Positions 22,871 to 34,319 of a stretch of DNA of 64,000 bases are shown here, piece by piece; position 1 is the first letter of the stretch, and the number at the start of each line of letters is the position of its first letter. This DNA is from Chlorokybus atmophyticus (taxonomy: Eukaryota; Streptophyta; Chlorokybophyceae; Chlorokybales; Chlorokybaceae): positions 533,602-597,601 of the forward strand of contig RHPI01000810.1 in assembly GCA_009103225.1 (NCBI GenBank). The letters run 5' to 3'. The notes beneath the pieces were generated by a model that was not told the origin of the DNA, made no database searches, and saw nothing but the letters and a program-made list of their open reading frames with translations. Both the position numbers and the translations under genes were made by a program.

Positions 22871-23781
22871 ATGGCAACGGGCTGGGGACGTGATGTTGAT
22901 GTTGGTCAAGCAACGACGACAGCAGCACCTGGAGGAGACACGGATGTTAACAAAGCCAACAATAACAGCAGCAGGGTGGGAGTGAATGTGTCCCTTTCTC
23001 AGAAGCCCCCTGCGCAAGCGAGGGCAGCGGCCCATGTGTTGAACACACTCATTGACAGCATACTGCTAGACATAGCGATAGAGCACAAGCGTGACATACA
23101 CGCATGGGGAGATGGCGGAGCGGGAGAGGCTGGTAGTGACAGCGAGGAGGCTGTGGATATCCAGCGCCGGCGTACAGATGTTGAACCGCGCAAGCGGGAG
23201 GCAGAGACAGCATCCGGACGCGGTTGTCCTGATGTGTTTGGGCAGTGGCAGCCGGCTGTGGCCACGGACCTCGTGACTTGCAGAGGGTGCGGGCAGAAGC
23301 TGGCGGCTGGCCGGTTCGCTCCCCATCTGGAGAAGTGCATGGTCAAGGCCAGGAGAGAGCCCAAGCCAGTTGCGCGCTACTCCCATGCACCGCAGCATCT
23401 CTCTCCCGAGCCCTCGCATTCGCAAGGTGTGCATGGGTCTTGGCATAAAGGGCACACACACACACGCACACGCAAGCAGCTTGTTGGACCAACTGATCAA
23501 CGCTCTGCACAGGTCCTGGAAGTCCAGACTCTGATGACCCTTCGTATGGAGTGCGCACCAAACGCACTCGCCGACCCCGCGCCCCGCAAGACAGTGCAGC
23601 TCGCTCATCAAAGAAGAATAAGCGCGTCCGTCCTCCCACCACTGGTGTTGCCAAGAACACGAGTGCAGCAGCGTCGTCACCCGCGCTTTGGGATGGCTCA
23701 TCTGCCTTGAGTCCTGCGCCGCCATCTCCGTTGTTGTTGCCTCAGTCACAGCCATCACCAGGAGGTGCTGTGCCCTGCTAA
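22871..23781 (+). CDS. SGF11: SGF11 / ATXN7L3-type SAGA deubiquitinase-module subunit
   Basis: Subunit that anchors the histone H2B deubiquitinase module to SAGA in the nucleus. Exons 22871-23426 and 23513-23781 (phase 1, GT-AG) give 274 residues. The N-terminal helix reads LNTLIDSILLDIAIEHKRD, as in SGF11 proteins. After an acidic, Arg-rich linker comes the SGF11 zinc finger TCRGCGQKLAAGRFAPHLEKCM (C2HC). The second exon starts PGSPDSDDPSYGVRTKRTRR and continues basic and Pro/Ser-rich. Splicing is preferred because reading through the intron, which contains a CA repeat, destroys this C-terminus. The start at 22871 is the first ATG. It is longer than yeast Sgf11 (99 residues) and closer to the animal ATXN7L3 size class. 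Confidence 0.88.
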
Positions 23782-26076
23782 ACAGGCTGTTGTAGTGTGT
23801 GTGCTGGACATAACACACTGGTTGCCATATTGTTGCTGATGGTTTGGTTTGCCTGGCGTTGACTGTGTGGCTGGTGTGTTGTTTGCCTGTGTTAGTGTTT
23901 GCAGGCGACCAGCTGCATACCTCACAGTTCACTTCTGTTCAGTGTTTATGTCTCAAACATCCAAACTTGTATGATTGACCAGGAGAACACTTGGCTTGTC
24001 ACACATCAGGCGTCAATGCGCACCAAAGTGTGTCCATGTGCAAGGATGTGTAATGCGCGCAAGCATCTCTAACTGCCTTCCTTTGGCGTGCAGCTGCGCC
24101 GTTGTTCATCGCTTATCTTGCGAATAACTATGTATATGCGCAATGCCGCGCACATCATTGTTCCAGGCTCCTTGTGTACATAGCGCCCATGTGAGCAGGT
24201 ACTAACTGAATGCATGCTTGTATGTCTAATGGGGCGGGCTAGCATTGGTATAGTGTAGCAAGCAGCCATAGAACTAGCCCGGTGGTTAAATTTGATGTGT
24301 AAAGCGTGTGTATGCTTGTGCTGATGCATGCCATTCGCATTGTCCACATGCATGCTGCCACCGTACCATACCCCTTATATATACTGGGTAAGCTGGCACG
24401 AGTGCATGTCTGTCTGAAGAGCAGTATATGTGTAGGGAGGAGTAGCTTGTTGCTGTCACACACCAACATGAACACGCATTACGATTTCGCCTTTGTGATG
24501 ATGCATGTCGACAACGTGCTATACCATATAACATACCTTTGCGCACCATATGCATGAATGTACACCATGCAGTCATCGCTGGCATAGATGAGTGGGTGAT
24601 TACATTACATCAAGGTGCTTCCATGCCATGTTAATGCAGACAACATGTGAGGTTGTTGATCATTAAGATAGTGGCTATTGTAATGCAAGAAATGTGATAT
24701 GCGGTCATTGACTACCTGCTTCATAATCGTGCAGACATTTACGATGCATAATATAATTTGTAAGATGTAGTAGATGTAATTTGCCAGGGGCGAGAGTTGA
24801 ATACGCTGCGTACCTATGCCATGCGTATTTATGATGGAGTCAAAGCTTGTGATATGCACGATGCTCATATCATCGTTCTATAAGACCGTATTGTAAGGAA
24901 CCCTTCCTTGAGAATGAGCATGGCGCAATATATTTGTTAACAATTGTTGCCATGACGATGAACTTCGGCTCGTGCTAGTATGATCTTGTAATATGTCGGT
25001 ATATCGCATTGTGCATGAAGGTTCTGTTGTTCATGCTTGAGGAATACAACTTGACAATATTCACTTTAAGAGAAATAACATGTACTATTGCATAATATAA
25101 CAACTTTATAGCAGATTTATTGTCTTTGTAAAGTGTCGCACACCGTAATGGTTTCTTGGTGCAGGATGACATGCAACAATCACCTACTAGTATATGTCCA
25201 ACGGCATAGGGTAACACCCAGGGGGCGAGCACTCAGAGCGAATACACACAAGCACAAAGCGTATAATCGACAACACAACACGGCATGTGTATACTGATAA
25301 TGAGTATAAATTCATATGCACTATACACATGATAGGCGTGCAGTTGAATTACTCTCATGAAAAGTTAGATCAAGTGAAGCTTTGAAATCGATAATTATAT
25401 TTTTAAATTAAGGTTGTATACTTTATGATTTTCAATAACTATTTATTGTTATGATGTGCATTGTCATATTGTTGCAACCCGTAATTGAAATTTGTTAAGA
25501 CAAGTGTGTCCGAGATGGGTTTTAGCATGACGCTGGTGCTTGGGACCTCTTTAACAACATAACACAAAAAACGAATGACCGCATGCACGTCGTCAAGCCT
25601 GTTGTGCACCAGGTGTCGTACATTTCAACTCAGTATGTTCAGCATCTGCTCTTGTTATTTGAATTAATGTCACATATGAAACTCCATCTTCCTCCGTGAT
25701 AAAGGTATAAAATTGACCAACTTACAGGGCCCTAAGTGCATCAAGAAAAAAAGATGTTATACTGACCAAGTATTTCTGCAAATTCGAATGCATGCAAACG
25801 TGTGTGACATGCGCACCGCCTCACCTGTCAATTTTATATTGTCCCTCAACTGACAACAATAATCTAGTTTGCTGGTGGAGATAAAACACCATATCAACAT
25901 GTTGTCGGGTTGATTGTGGTAAGAGGCATTATTGATACCGGTAACGTAAAGACCAAAGACAATTTTGGGACATGCAAGGTTTTGAACGGGGGTTCACAAT
26001 GTCGCATGCAGGCCTGTGGCCAGAAGATGTGGATGAGATTAAAGCGCGCTTTCAACGTTCAACTTCCACACTAGTC
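23782..26076. other. Gene-free, AT-rich stretch
   Basis: Apart from the 3' flank of SGF11, I see no gene. From about 24.6 to 25.9 kb the sequence is AT-rich with stops in all frames. No LTR, TIR pair or RNA gene is recognisable. Confidence 0.5.
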
Positions 26077-26214
26077 AGAGGGCCAACTCGTTCCCACGGG
26101 CAAACCAATTTACAGCCGTCTCATTGGTCGGCTTGTGTCAACCAATGGGGGGTGGCCTTTTGTCATAGGATGTGAGTGCATTGCACTTGTAAGGGGGTTG
26201 ATGTCGATTGATTT
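26077..26214 (+). repeat. Left inverted-repeat end of the 11-kb element
   Basis: Contains AGAGGGCCAACTCG at 26077 and GTTGATGTCGATTGATTT at 26197. The core TGATGTCGATTGATTGATG recurs at about 26242, so the inner motif is tandem here. From 26215 to 26939 there is no supported gene; a short frame at 26256-26492 has a helical stretch but no homology that I recognise. Confidence 0.6.
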
Positions 26215-26939
26215 TCGCGTGCTGTGCGGCGTGTAAGTAGACTGATGTCGATTGATTGATGGGTTTTTGGACCCTCTCGTGTCAGTCGTCACGCGATTTG
26301 CCGCTTGCTGCATGTCGCGATCAACAGGCATCAAGTGTTTTGGGTGCCTCTGTCGAGAGGCTGAAATCAGCTGCAGAGGCCGTTGATCAGCTATCGGCGA
26401 GTCTCGACAGGTTGATTTTCGAGCTGTGTGACTGCGAATTAGGGTTTGCTTGCCCGTTTTCCCGCCGGCGCCATCTCACTAGACCACCTTAGAACGGTAG
26501 GCGCCAAGGTAGCGGCGGCCGGGGGTGTGTGCCTGGCCGTGAGGTCATTGTGGTGGGTGTCTGTGTTGTGTCGCTGTTGAGGTTTGCTGTGAAGTAGTGC
26601 GCCGCTCAGTGGGGTCGGTGACTTCAGCTATTGAGGAATGCTGGAAGTTGGCGTGTCTGGTTGTGGGTGGTGAGGTCATGTTTGGAGTCGTGGGCGTCGC
26701 TTGGGAGAGGGATTCGCTTGCAGATAAGTGTGCCGTGCATGCTGCTGTTGTATTTGTGTTTTGTCAACGGCTTTTGGGTATTGATGTTGGGCTGCGCTAC
26801 ACGTAAAAGCAGAGCTGTATGTCAATGACATGACTGGTGTGAGTGCATCTCCATGTTGTGTGCGTGTTGTAGACGATACTTGGCAGTCACTGCAAAGTCA
26901 GCGCACCAGGCCTTTTTGCAGCAAAAGTTTCAGCTATTG

Positions 26940-28079
26940 TCAAAGCACAATTGACTTATCCCACGACAGTGGTTTGCTGCTAATGGTATAGCCTGATGCT
27001 TGCAGCATTTTGCGTCCTAGATATTCAGCATAAGCAGGGGGAATGCACTCCACAAGTGTGGTTTCAGCTTGGATCCATGGGATGCCCAGTGCTTTTTGCC
27101 ATCCTGCCAGGGTGCCACGTGAACCGGACTGGCCATACACTGGATACATTTGGAGTTTCTGTGTGCACTTTGGCTGGCTGTTTGTCTTTGTTTTGTGACC
27201 TGATAATGCACCTAGGCTCTTGGCAGTGTAGTCACACACCATGTCCTTCTGGAGAGCTGGCTTCGTTTCAAACAGCCTGTGTCTGAAAGGGGAGGAAAAA
27301 CATGGTACCACAGAGTGTCAAGGTGGTCTCCATGTGGTCTGCTGCGCCAGGTACATTCTCAATGATGTAAGGCTTGTGTTCCTTGTGTAGGCGGAGACGC
27401 AGTGAGTGCAGCAGCGTGCTGTGGTTCCACTTGTCTCCATGTTCTTGTCTCTGAGACTCTGGTATGCATGCAGCAAATGCCTGGCACGGTGGGCTTGCCC
27501 ATATCACATCGTAGGGGGACCGGTCTTCTGTCAGAGTGTCGCCCTTCAGGAATGGGAACGGGTACTCTGGCTGATCAATGTGGTCGAGGCCGGTGACCTC
27601 AAACCCTGTCCTGTAAAGACCCATGCTTGCTCCTCCTCCACCGCAGCAGAGATATAGAAGTCGTGGACGGTCTGGTGTGCCATCTTCCCTGTGTGCAGTA
27701 TGTGTGGCAAGCAGAGGTGAGGAACCACTCCAGATAGGGATACTGGGTAGTGGAGGGGCTGTCTTTTGTGTTGTGGGCACGCGCTGACCCCCAATGCGGA
27801 TGCAGGAAGCTGTGCCCTTGTGCAAGATGCACACCACAATGTTGTACTTCTCGGGCTTGAGGTGTTGTACTTCCTCGTCGGTGTATCGCACGCTCAAGCG
27901 CGCTGGCAGCAAGCAAGTGGGTTAGTTGATCTGCTGTTGGTAAGGCTGCGTGTGTGTGTGACGTAGGCCATCATGTCACCTGTGCTTGGGTTGTACTTAT
28001 AGATTGTCCCTGGGTACCACTTCTGGTCGGCGGGCCAATAACCCATAACATCAAGGCCAACCAGTTCAGCTCCGCCCAT
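26940..28079 (-). CDS. Tudor-like domain fused to C5-cytosine DNA methyltransferase, one frameshift
   Basis: Would methylate cytosine C5 in DNA using S-adenosylmethionine. Exons 27980-28079 and 26940-27902, joined in phase 1 by a 77-bp GT-AG intron. The start at 28079 (MGGAELVGLDVMGYWP) is a minimum; two more Cys-rich frames lie upstream. The first ~50 residues are Tudor/Agenet-like: MGYWPADQKWYPGTI, then LSVRYTDEEVQHL across the junction. The catalytic part has motif I (LLYLCCGGGGASMGLYRTGF), motif IV (IWASPPCQAFAAC, nucleophilic Cys), motif VI (PYIIENVPGA), LTLCGTMF, then RHRLFE and the C-terminal LVECIPPAYAEYLGRKML. This compact order resembles phage and bacterial Dcm-like enzymes rather than plant MET1 or CMT. 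At about 27280-27290 one extra base shifts the frame between LCGTMF and RHRLFE. It is either a real lesion or a sequence error. Confidence 0.8.
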
Positions 28080-28196
28080 TGTGCAGCGCTGTAAGTATAT
28101 TGCAGTGCTGGAGGCTTCACTCTGCAAGCAGTGACGTATTGGTACAATAATCGATGCCTGCATACTGTGCACATTTGTGGAGAAAGCTGGCTCGGC

Positions 28197-28573
28197 TTAC
28201 CTCGGGTGCCGTTGTGCTTGTAGCAGGTTGAGTCGCATTGGCAATGGCATGATGCGTGCTGCCTCGCCCGCAGCGGGATAGACGAGGTTGTTGGATGAAG
28301 ATCTAGGCAACCAGTGCAACAAAGCAATGTGCTGCAGGTGAGCTGAAGTACTGCTTGCCTGCATGCCAGCAGCGTGCACGCAGTCCAACTCGCATTCACA
28401 CGTCGTGACCCTCAACAAAAACACCAAGTCTTCAGCTGCATGTCTTGTACTGCTATGACTGGCTCACTCACATCTGTCGTGCAGTGCTCCCCGGAAGCGC
28501 TGGAGCCAGGCCGTATATAAGGCAAGTAGCGCAGCGCTTGCCCATGCCATCCAAACGCTGCAGCGTCGCACAT
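28197..28573 (-). other. Cys-rich frames upstream of the methyltransferase
   Basis: Possible N-terminal exons of the methyltransferase gene. One frame starts with ATG at 28573 (MCDAAAFGWHGQALRYLPYI); the next contains TTCECELDC and, in another frame, ASCHCQCDSTC. The Cys clusters suggest zinc binding, but I cannot fix frames or splice sites, and no family is recognised. Confidence 0.3.
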
Positions 28574-28630
28574 CTGGCATGTGCATTGCAGGTTAAACCA
28601 TTCTGGCAGCTTGCATTGCAACTTGCTCCT

Positions 28631-29452
28631 GCCGTCACCAACTTGAGGGTGCGTTAATTCAATGCAAAATTGGTGTCAATCATTGCGGTATTTATATAAA
28701 TCCATTGTGATTATCAAATTCATATCAATTCCTTGCAAAGATCATATTGACAGCATAACACAATATTGTTCACTATCCATTCGATGCACCATTGCTAGAC
28801 AACATTCCATGCAAAATCCATATCAATGTGTGGTAAATACCATTATTTCCATACAAGTTGTATGATACCATATGCTGCATTAAATTCATACAACTTGGCA
28901 CATAGCATATAGCGATCTGCCCTCACAAGCAGCACTTGTAGCAATGCAGTAAAGACAAACAGATAATGTTGTTACCACAACATACAACTTGCTGATATAA
29001 CACACAACCTATCTACTTGCTACTCTACCAACATTGTTCAAGCTCTACAAAAATAACCAACTAAGCAACACCTTACAACCACTAACAACCACACTACCAG
29101 CCATACACACACACACACACACACGCGCGCCGCCAGTCAGCGCCTCGTGCTGCCGCCGTTGCCGTCGCCGTCACCCGTCAGCGCCAGCGCCACATACAAC
29201 TTGCTAATATAACACACAACCTATCTACTTGCTACTCTACCAACATTGTTCAAGCTCTACAAAAATAACCAACTAAGCAACACCCTACAACCACTAATTT
29301 AAACTTGCGCATTAATGCGTGCAATAAACATCAATATCATTATAATGTAAATTGCGTATGAATTGCATATCGAATGCTATCAATTCAACCGCATGTATGA
29401 ATGCAATGCTGATATCCGTATGAATTCAATGTACCCTCAAATTGGTGACGGC
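28631..29452. mobile_element. Non-autonomous TIR element (MITE-like), 822 bp
   Basis: Inverted ends GCCGTCACCAACTTGAGGGT (28631-28650) and the complement of GCCGTCACCAATTTGAGGGT (29433-29452) differ at one of 20 bases. The interior is AT-rich, with many ATGCAA/TTGAAT-type words near both ends. It contains a 106-bp direct repeat (28980-29085 and 29192-29297, two differences) separated by a CA/CG repeat and a GC-rich block. No coding region. No target duplication is obvious. Confidence 0.72.
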
Positions 29453-29708
29453 ATTGAATGATGTGGTCGCCTGTGGCAAAATGATGCCAGCAGGCAGCAG
29501 TAAAATCGTACAACTTTAGGTACATGCTGCATTGGTCCTGATGTCGACCAAGTCGTGCCTGCTGGCCGTCGGGTACGGTATATGCAAGGCAGATGTTGCA
29601 CACTACAGCGCGCCGCGAATGTCCCCTCCCGCCATGCTGGACGTCGCACTGGCTGGCGAGCTGAGGTACTGGTTGTTTCAACGCCATCCACGTTGGCGCC
29701 GCCGCCAC
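29385..29708 (-). other. Frame with a possible C2HC zinc motif
   Basis: A minus-strand frame reads VCNICLAYTVPDGQQARLGR, then HQDQCSMYLKLYDF: a CxxC pair and, after about twenty residues, H and C. It overlaps the right end of the TIR insert and lies between the PIN-like/CXC gene and the methyltransferase. It may be a C-terminal exon of the former or chance. Confidence 0.25.
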
Positions 29709-29869
29709 CTCCTATGCACACAACTAACTGGTCAGTACAAACGGTTATGCAATAGCGCCAGAATGCAAACCCTAATAATGTGTGCAAAACCCTATAAATG
29801 TGAGCGTGCAAGTTACATCTGTGCGAGAGTCTTTTCTCACCAGCTTGATTACCTTCTTCTTTGTCCCAT

Positions 29870-32800
29870 ATCTGGCTAAGCCAGTCATCAATGGCCTCAC
29901 TGGTCCGGCGCAAGCCTTCGTCGCAGGGTGGTGGACGTGCGGGCGCCGTCGCGTTGCCATCGCGGTCATCATCCCAGTCTGAGCACTCACTTTCTGGCTG
30001 GCTCTCATCGCTGCTGGACGACTTGTCGTCATCCTCCGGTTCTGCAGCATGTCATTGCATGACGCAATCAGCAGGTGAAGCTTGCTTTAATATACGTGTC
30101 TGGCTCGCATGCAAACTGTCAATGCACAAGGAAGTGTGCTAACCTTGCGGTTGGGTTTAAGTGCTTGATAGATCCATGGTGTAGTCATTGGAGTCAGCGT
30201 GGTTGCAGCACTTAGTGCAACGGCATGCCGCCGAGCACGGCATCCCTACCCGTTTGCACTTGCATTGGCTTGTAGCGCATCTGTTCTTCGCGCACCCGCA
30301 ACCACGCCGTAGTAAGTGCCGTCGCTCCTTGCATGCAGTAATATTCTCAATGGTGTCCATGAAAGGTGCCAATACGCCGTCGCTTTCGCCCCAGCCATAA
30401 TCACCAAGGTACAGCAAACGCAGCTGGGGCTGGCTTGACTGCAGCCACATGCGGAGAACCCACACACAGCGCGAGCTGTGCAGCATCAATGCGTCGGTGG
30501 AAGGTAATCTCATGTCCTCCATTATATAGGTGTGAAAGATGCCCTCGTCCAATGCCTTCAGCTAAAGATTCAAGCACTCTGTGTCCCATTTGTCCCCGTG
30601 CATGCCGTTGGTCGCATGGAACAGCGCCTCTGCGCTCCGGTGCTTGGAGAATTCACCTTTGTGTTTGTAGAAGTAGGCGCAGCCAATGAGGCGGACACCC
30701 ACAGCCTTTAGGCTGTCATCTTGCATCGTGCAGCCACTGGTGATGAACTCAGCCTCTTTGAATAGTACTTTACGCCAATAATAGTTCTTGCCAATGCCAG
30801 TTGTGAAGGATGTATAGTCACATCCAGTCGCGCAAAAGAACAGCATAAAGGTGGCCCGTGACATTAATGGCAGGAAGCGGAGCTGTTCGAAGGCCTCCAT
30901 ATGCTTCAGCAGCTGGTTCATCAGCAGGTAACTTGGTCGGTTTCTTGCACCTCGCTCATAGTTAAACTGCACTGTGACTGTCTTGTTGTTCCTTTGCCAA
31001 GCAGACACGCATGTCAGGCCAATCATAGTGATGTCCGCATCCGAAGAATATGTCATGATATTGTTGCACTCTGTAATGCTGGCGTGTATCCACATTCGGC
31101 TGTCAGCCTCTGCATGGTTGCAGGCGTAGCGGCCATCCACCTGGAGGCGATATGGCCTTTACCTTCGCCCGTGACTACCAGCGCCGCGTCGCCCAGACCG
31201 GGATCGTCGCTGCCTCCTGCGAACAGTACCGACACTCCCATAGGCAGGTATGGTCCCATCCCAAGTGCTGGGAGCTCGTGTGAGACCAGATTGCACAGCC
31301 TGCATTTGAAGTTGCCGTCTCCGATTGCTTGCCGCCAGTTGCGAGGCACTACGGTGTTGAGATTGAGTGCCTGTGGGACCGTAAAAGTGGCTGTTGCAGA
31401 GTCTCTTTTCTTTTGCAGGCTGCTCTTCACGCCCGAAGCATGTCGCGGGCAGTCAAACACGATGTGTAGGCTCTGCATGTTTGCTCCGCGAAGTCTTGGC
31501 AGCAGTTGAGTCCTCATCAACTGGTACATGTAGTCGCGCAGGGTCAGGCACCCCACCGCAGGGGTGATGTTAATCACAACATCCCTCGGAGATAATGCAG
31601 GAGACTCCATGTGGTGGGTCGAAACTGGTGGTGTCCTCGGAGCCATCTGTTAAAGCACCAATGAATGTGGACTTGGCGCCACTGTGCATACGGCCATCCG
31701 CGTCGAAGAGAGCCTGCGGTATCTCCAGGTAACGTGCGCACGCTGCGTCGCGCTGGCTGCCATTGACACACAACCTGCGGATGATGAGCGCAGATTGTCG
31801 GTTCGCTTGTTGAAGGGCATTCACTGCACTGGGCTCCTTCTTTGTCTTGAGCATTGTCTTTAAGTTGTGGTTCTTTGCGATTCTTGGAGGTGCAACAGAA
31901 CGGCAGTACTTGTTGGTGACCCAGACCTTGAAGCTGTCTATGCCTATGTCTCCGTGGCGTAACATAACTTACAGCAAAGCTGCGCGAAGCACGCTCTGAG
32001 AAACAAATGTATGCACATATCAGCGGCAACAGCGGGCTCAGCTACGACATCTTTGGTGAGGTGAGACAGCTGCTCGTTGTGGCCACGCCTCTCAGCGTGC
32101 CTTCCCTCCCAAGCACTGAGTGCATACCACTGACTGTTTGCTCTGTGCGCTTGTAGCCGCGCGCAGTGGAACGCTCCAGGCCAGGACCATCTCTCCGTGA
32201 CAATGACATCTTATTGAATAGTCGCTTCAGGTGCTGCGCGCGGTACGACATGTGCAAGGTCCTTTCCCGCATGTAGTCAGCGGTAGGCCTACTCAGAATC
32301 TGCTTCAAATCATTATTGATGATGCACTCATGGGCCTCATTTGCTGCCACATGAGCCCCTGGTCTTCCTGTAAGCCGCACCGCAAACTGGCCAGTGCGCA
32401 AGGGAGCCAGAACATCTTCGGGCCAAGTGTTCATGTCCACCAAGTGCTGCGCAATTAGCCTACTATAATGTGGTCGGTCCCAAGCGAATGCCAGCGTTTT
32501 AGCGACTTTTAGCTAGCAGCACGGAGGTTCCAATCCGAGGACCTCACGGCCAGCCAGAGCAACAGGTAAGCCCTGGCATGCTTGTGCATAAAATCCCACC
32601 ACAGCTTGAAGGTGGAATCCTCCTCAGCCCTTGTGTCTCCCCACGCCATGAATGCTGCATAGTGCCGGTGGTCGTTGATCTCGTGATATGTGCTGCCATA
32701 GTCGGACTCCGTGTCTTGCCACTCTGGTGTGGCCGCGTGAAACAAGTCCAATAGGTATCGGTACAAAGCCTCAAAGCTGTGCACCAAGAAATCATGCTGC

Positions 32801-34311
32801 TTTGTCCAGTTGCTGCCATCCACAATGTGGTTGCGCGCAGATCCTGCTGCAAACCCTGCCTCATCGGTGAGTGCATCAAGACCAGCATTAAAATACACCT
32901 TGAGCACCACTGGCAGTATGCGATACAGGGTGTGCCAGTCCCCTGGAAGCGAGTACAGCCAATCTCAAGCGCCTGGCTCATCAGTCTTTAATGATTGCAT
33001 CAGGTTGTACATTTTCTAGTCACCAGCCACCACCAACTTGTGAACTGCATCGTCTACACGCAGGCGGTCATGTAGCTCCAACAAGGCTAGTCGCAAGTTC
33101 TCTTGCTTGTCAGGATTGTATGGCAGCAGTGGGAGAAAGTGCACTTGGCTTGGGGTCGCGCCTTCGAGCCCTCTCAGGTGTGTCCACGTGTCCTTGAATG
33201 TCTTCACGTCATTGTGCAGTCTGCGATTCAGAATAGTGTTGTGCAATGAGATGCTCATGTGGTCCCACGCTTCCTTCTCAACTGCATTCTTCTCTGTAAC
33301 AGCTTCCACACTCAGCCCTTCTACAAAGCGGGTGCGCGTCGTCATCACAAATGTTGGCGCGCGCTGTGCTGGAGCTGACAGCGAGGCCTCAGATAAGGTT
33401 CTGCTCCCGCATGTCTGCAACGCAGTCACGGGATCAAGACATAATTAGCACACTTAAAGCACATGATCTATTGGCAGACCCAGCACGCCTTTCCAACCGC
33501 AGTTCCATGCACAAACTTACCTTGATCTCACACTCTTCTCTGGTTTCCGTGGCTGGTGCTGGGCAAGGTATGATGCATTGTGTAGTGGTACAATGCAAGT
33601 CACCACCTTCTTTGCCCTTGTATTGCAGTGTGCGCTGTGCCTTCAAATCCTAATTATTAATTGTGCAAAACACAAACTGCTTGCCAATGTCAACAGGTAC
33701 AGGTATTGATAGGGCCACTCCAGCTCTTGCAGAATGTGCCGCAGAAGGATTCCACGGCTAGCGCAAACACCCAATCGGTTGAAAAGCTCCAGCACTCTCT
33801 GCGAAGGACTCAAGGTGTCCACCGCATCAGCAATGGCCAGGTGCACCGAGCAGTAGGCCTCTTTGTTGAATGCATAACATGCATTGGCCAACAGGTATGC
33901 TGTCTGCAGCACCTGCAATGTCTTTCTCATGGCCGCATCAGCTTGCTCCTCTACAATGTCCTCGACATGTATGCACGTTAGTGCAGCGAAGAGCTTTATG
34001 AGGTCTGGGTCCACTGCAGACAGCTCACCCACCAGGTTTAGCTCACGAAGGTCTGGACATGTTTTGTGGCTGGCTCTACGCTTGCTTTCCTTTTGCATGA
34101 GAGTCTTCACATACTGGAGCACTTCGACTGTCAGCTCTGTGCATGCAGAGCCATCCATGTCGCTACTGGTACGCACACCAGGCGTCCTGTGCATCAACCT
34201 TAGGAGACACCTGCATGGATCCGACCAGCCGGCCAACAAGATTGTTCCCAAGCGGGGGGATGATGTAAGCCGCACCGCATCACCAAAGGTGACACGCACA
34301 CGCAGCGCCAT
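29870..34311 (-). pseudogene. Mobile-element protein with PIN/FEN-like and TSO1-type CXC domains, broken
   Basis: Minus-strand exons resemble a multidomain family that I recall mainly from repetitive loci in marine invertebrates. In order: a helical region (33643-34311, AVDTLSPSQRVLELFNRLGV); a spacer (33434-33646); PSQVHFLPLLPYN, VAGD and PGDWHTLYRI (32880-33430); WDFMHKHARAYLLLWLAVRS and GQFAVRLTGRPGAHVAANEA (32042-32910); and a PIN-like nuclease region (30562-31646) with SLHIVFDCPRHASGVKSSLQ, VPRNWRQA, HAEADSRMWIH, SSDADITMIGL and CATGCDYTSF. A CXC zinc domain follows at about 30180-30330 (GCGCAKNRCATSQCKCKRVG, then PCSAACRCTKC). An acidic tail exon (about 29870-30040) closes it. Lesions: in-frame TAG near 33016, TGA near 32975, a frameshift near 32515. 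The acidic PIN residues look preserved. Function is inferred: probably DNA processing for the element. Confidence 0.65.
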
Positions 34312-34319
34312 GTCACAAG

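Noticed and set aside
27275-27300. 26-base GT-AG intron in the methyltransferase
   Set aside because: Far shorter than any other intron here, and its removal leaves the wrong frame.
32970-33020. Alternative genetic code, because TAG and TGA interrupt a clear protein frame
   Set aside because: TAG, TAA and TGA all terminate intact genes in this window (SCFD2-like, SGF11, SRP14). Some ulvophyte algae read TAG as Gln, but here the stops are better explained as lesions in a dead element.
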